A program made the position numbers and the translations under genes. A DNA stretch of 6,559 nt from Pseudomonadota bacterium (GTDB taxonomy: Bacteria; Pseudomonadota; Alphaproteobacteria; Rhizobiales; Xanthobacteraceae): NCBI GenBank assembly GCA_023391175.1, contig JAEWBL010000407.1, forward strand, positions 1-6,559, read 5' to 3'. The notes under the pieces were generated by a model. The model saw only the letters and a program-made list of their open reading frames with translations. It was not told the origin of the DNA and did not search any database. The stretch's first letter is position 1. Each line of letters starts with the position of its first letter. Below, piece by piece: positions 4,411-6,559 of this stretch.

Positions 4411-6559
4411 GTGCCGCGCGTGCTGACCATTCCGCCTTCCGCGCCCTTCCTGCCGGTGCTCGCGCGTGCCCTGCTGGACGGCGCGCTGGTGGAAGGCTTC
4501 GCGCCGCGGACCGATCCCCTCGCGCTCGCGGGCGCCACCGTCTTCCTGCCCACCCGCCGCGCCGGGCGGCTCTTCGCCGAGGCGCTGCTGGAGGCGTCGG
4601 GCGGAACGGCGCTGCTGCTGCCGCGCATCGTGCCCCTCGGCGACGTGGACGAGGACGCGCTCGCTTTCTCCGAGGACGCCCCGGTGCTCGCCGCGCCCCA
4701 CGCCATCGCCCCGGTCCACCGCCGGCTCGTGCTGGCGCGGCTCGTGGCGCACTGGCGCGATACCCTGTCCAAGGCGGTGGAGCGGGAGGCTGTCGCCGCC
4801 GGCACCGCCTCCACCTTCGCGCTGGCCGATGCGTTGGGCGCCCTGTTCGACGACCTCACCACCGCCGGCCTCGGCGTCGAGCGGATGGACGGGCTCGTGC
4901 CGGACGAGCTGGACCGCTATTTCAAGGTGGGGCTGGATTTCGTCCGCATCGCCCGGCGCGCCTTCAGCGCCTATCTGGCGGAGGAGGGGCTGGTGGAGCC
5001 CGCCGCCCGTCGCGATGCGCTGGTGGATGCCGAGGCGCGCCGCCTCACCGCGCTGGGCACGGCCGCCGGGCCGGTGATCGCCGCCGGCTCCACCGGCTCC
5101 ATGCCGGCCACCGCGCGCCTCTTGAAGGCCATCGCCAGCCTGCCCCATGGCGCCGTGGTGCTGCCGGGGCTGGACCTCGATCTCGACGCGCCGTCCTTCG
5201 ACCGGCTTGCCGATCCCATGCTGGGCGCGCCCGACCATCCGCAATACGGCCTCGCCCGGCTGCTCGGGACCCTCGGCGTGGAGCGGCGCGAGGTGATCCC
5301 GCTGGCCCCGCCCGCCCCCTTCGGCCGCGAGCGGCTGATGGGCGAGGCCCTGCGACAGGCGGAGACGACCGATCTCTGGGCGTCGCTGCCCGTCCGCCTG
5401 CCGGCGGACGCTCTCGCCGCCACCATGGCCGGCATCAGCGTCGTCGAGGCGGACGACCCCCGCTCTGAGGCGCTGGCCATCGCCCTCCTGTTGCGCGACA
5501 GCCTGGAGCGGCCGGGCGAGACGGCCGCCCTCGTCACTCCCGACCGCGATCTCGCGCGCCGGGTGGCGGCGGAGATGGCGCGCTTCGGCGTGGCGCTGGA
5601 CGATTCCGCCGGTACGCCACTGGCCGACGCGCCCGCCGGGCGCCTCGCGGGGCTGCTGGTGACGGCGGCGGCGGAAGAACTGGCGCCGGTGCCGCTGTTC
5701 GCCCTTCTCACCCATCCGCTGGCGCGCTTCGAGCTCGATGCGGATGCGAAGGCTCATGCGGTGGCGGCACTGGAGCTGGCGGCCCTGCGCGGACCACGCC
5801 CCGCCACCGGCATCGCCGGCCTGTTCGCCGCGCTCGATGCCCATGATCCCGAAGGCTACCGCCGTTCCGACCCGCGCAGCCGCATCGACGGTTCAGCCAT
5901 CGCCGCCGCGCGCGATCTGGTGCAGCGGCTGGAGGGCGCGCTGGGGCCGCTGCTGGCGCTGGGCGAACGGCACGGCGCGGTGCCGCTCGCCGAACTTGTC
6001 GCAGCCCATCGCCTCGCTGTGGAGACGGCCGCCGGCCCGCTCGATCCCGAGGCCGAGGATGCGGCCGAGGCGGCGCTGGCCCGCACCTTCGAGACGCTGG
6101 GGCGCGTCGCTGGCGACGGCCCGGCCCTCGACCTCGCTTCCTATGCCGATGCGGCGGGCGCGCTCTTCTCCGACACCATGGTCCGCCCCCGCGCGGAGCC
6201 CCATGCGCGCATCCGCATCCTCGGCCCGTTGGAGGCGCGCCTCGTGCATGTGGACCGCATGGTGCTGGGCGGGCTGGTGGAGGGCTCCTGGCCGACCATT
6301 CCCGAGACCGACCCTTGGCTGAGCCGTCCCATGCGGTCGCAACTGGGGCTGGACCTGCCGGAGCGGCGCATCGGCTTGGCCGCCCACGATTTCGCTCAAG
6401 CCTTCGGTGCCCGCGAACTGGTGCTGAGCTTCGCCGCCAAGGTGGGCGGCACCCAGAGCGTGCCCTCGCGCTTCGTGCAGCGGCTGAAGACGGTGGCGGG
6501 GGAGGCCGAATGGGACACCGCCCGCGCGCGGGGCGCCCGTTTCGTCCGCGCCGCGCGGA
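4411..6559 (+). CDS. addB: Double-strand break repair protein AddB, 3' end missing
   Basis: Subunit of the AddAB helicase-nuclease, which resects double-strand DNA ends and generates 3' tails for RecA; the alphaproteobacterial counterpart of RecBCD. The open frame gives 716 whole codons and runs off the window; full-length family members are roughly 1000 residues. The N-terminus (VLTIPPSAPFLPVLARALLDG, residues 4-24) is typical of the alphaproteobacterial family, as are VFLPTRRAGRL (44-54), ALVTPDRDLARRVAAE (373-388), DDSAGTPLAD (397-406), RIRILGPLEARL (601-611), MVLGGLVEGSWP (617-628) and IGLAAHDFAQAFGA (654-667). No Walker A motif of the GxGKS/T kind is visible, so this helicase-like region probably does not hydrolyse ATP; AddA would supply the motor. 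The C-terminal PD-(D/E)XK nuclease domain lies beyond the window, and there is no cysteine in the visible part. addA is expected downstream. The gene is separated from murU by 98 bases, so it could have its own expression control. Confidence 0.93.
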   Translation, partial: MPRVLTIPPSAPFLPVLARALLDGALVEGFAPRTDPLALAGATVFLPTRRAGRLFAEALLEASGGTALLLPRIVPLGDVDEDALAFSEDAPVLAAPHAIAPVHRRLVLARLVAHWRDTLSKAVEREAVAAGTASTFALADALGALFDDLTTAGLGVERMDGLVPDELDRYFKVGLDFVRIARRAFSAYLAEEGLVEPAARRDALVDAEARRLTALGTAAGPVIAAGSTGSMPATARLLKAIASLPHGAVVLPGLDLDLDAPSFDRLADPMLGAPDHPQYGLARLLGTLGVERREVIPLAPPAPFGRERLMGEALRQAETTDLWASLPVRLPADALAATMAGISVVEADDPRSEALAIALLLRDSLERPGETAALVTPDRDLARRVAAEMARFGVALDDSAGTPLADAPAGRLAGLLVTAAAEELAPVPLFALLTHPLARFELDADAKAHAVAALELAALRGPRPATGIAGLFAALDAHDPEGYRRSDPRSRIDGSAIAAARDLVQRLEGALGPLLALGERHGAVPLAELVAAHRLAVETAAGPLDPEAEDAAEAALARTFETLGRVAGDGPALDLASYADAAGALFSDTMVRPRAEPHARIRILGPLEARLVHVDRMVLGGLVEGSWPTIPETDPWLSRPMRSQLGLDLPERRIGLAAHDFAQAFGARELVLSFAAKVGGTQSVPSRFVQRLKTVAGEAEWDTARARGARFVRAAR

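Noticed and set aside
5602..5606. GATTC (GANTC) methylation site of the CcrM type, considered because of the cell-cycle theme.
   Set aside because: It lies inside addB coding sequence, away from any start; a single five-base match carries no weight.
4321..5844. 507-codon open frame on the - strand, antisense to addB.
   Set aside because: Same low-complexity shadow composition; the + strand frame matches AddB motifs across its whole visible length.

Overview
The window is GC-rich chromosomal DNA with tightly packed genes, all on the + strand. Codon third positions are strongly G/C, and the gene content points to an alphaproteobacterium. The markers are a DivL-type kinase with tyrosine at the phosphoacceptor position, a TsaE protein fused to a sugar-kinase-like domain, and AddB of the alphaproteobacterial type. 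Hyphomicrobiales (for example the Xanthobacteraceae) is my guess from composition and gene order; the sequence alone does not settle the genus.

Layout: (1) 1-1980, the 3' part of a multi-PAS histidine-kinase-like gene, best read as divL, with its 5' end outside the window. (2) 1977-3548, a two-domain protein with TsaE at the N-terminus (tRNA t6A synthesis ATPase) and an AmgK-like anomeric sugar kinase at the C-terminus. (3) 3545-4312, a MurU-like sugar-1-phosphate nucleotidyltransferase. (4) 4313-4410, a 98-base gap holding a 23-base imperfect direct repeat and a GC-rich hairpin just before the next start. (5) 4411-6559, the first 716 codons of addB, running off the right edge.

The first three genes are joined by 4-base stop/start overlaps (ATGA at 1977-1980, GTGA at 3545-3548), each with a good Shine-Dalgarno sequence inside the preceding gene. 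They are probably co-transcribed and translationally coupled. The kinase half of the fusion and the nucleotidyltransferase form a plausible pair: AmgK makes MurNAc-1-phosphate and MurU converts it to UDP-MurNAc, the peptidoglycan recycling route described in Pseudomonas. The run therefore links cell-cycle signalling (DivL), tRNA modification (TsaE), wall recycling (AmgK/MurU) and double-strand break repair (AddB). I regard this as an ordinary conserved housekeeping block, not a mobile or accessory region. I saw no tRNA, rRNA, CRISPR, insertion sequence or rho-independent terminator. The most interesting points are the Tyr-for-His swap in the kinase, the TsaE-AmgK fusion beside MurU, and the repeat/hairpin in the only intergenic gap.
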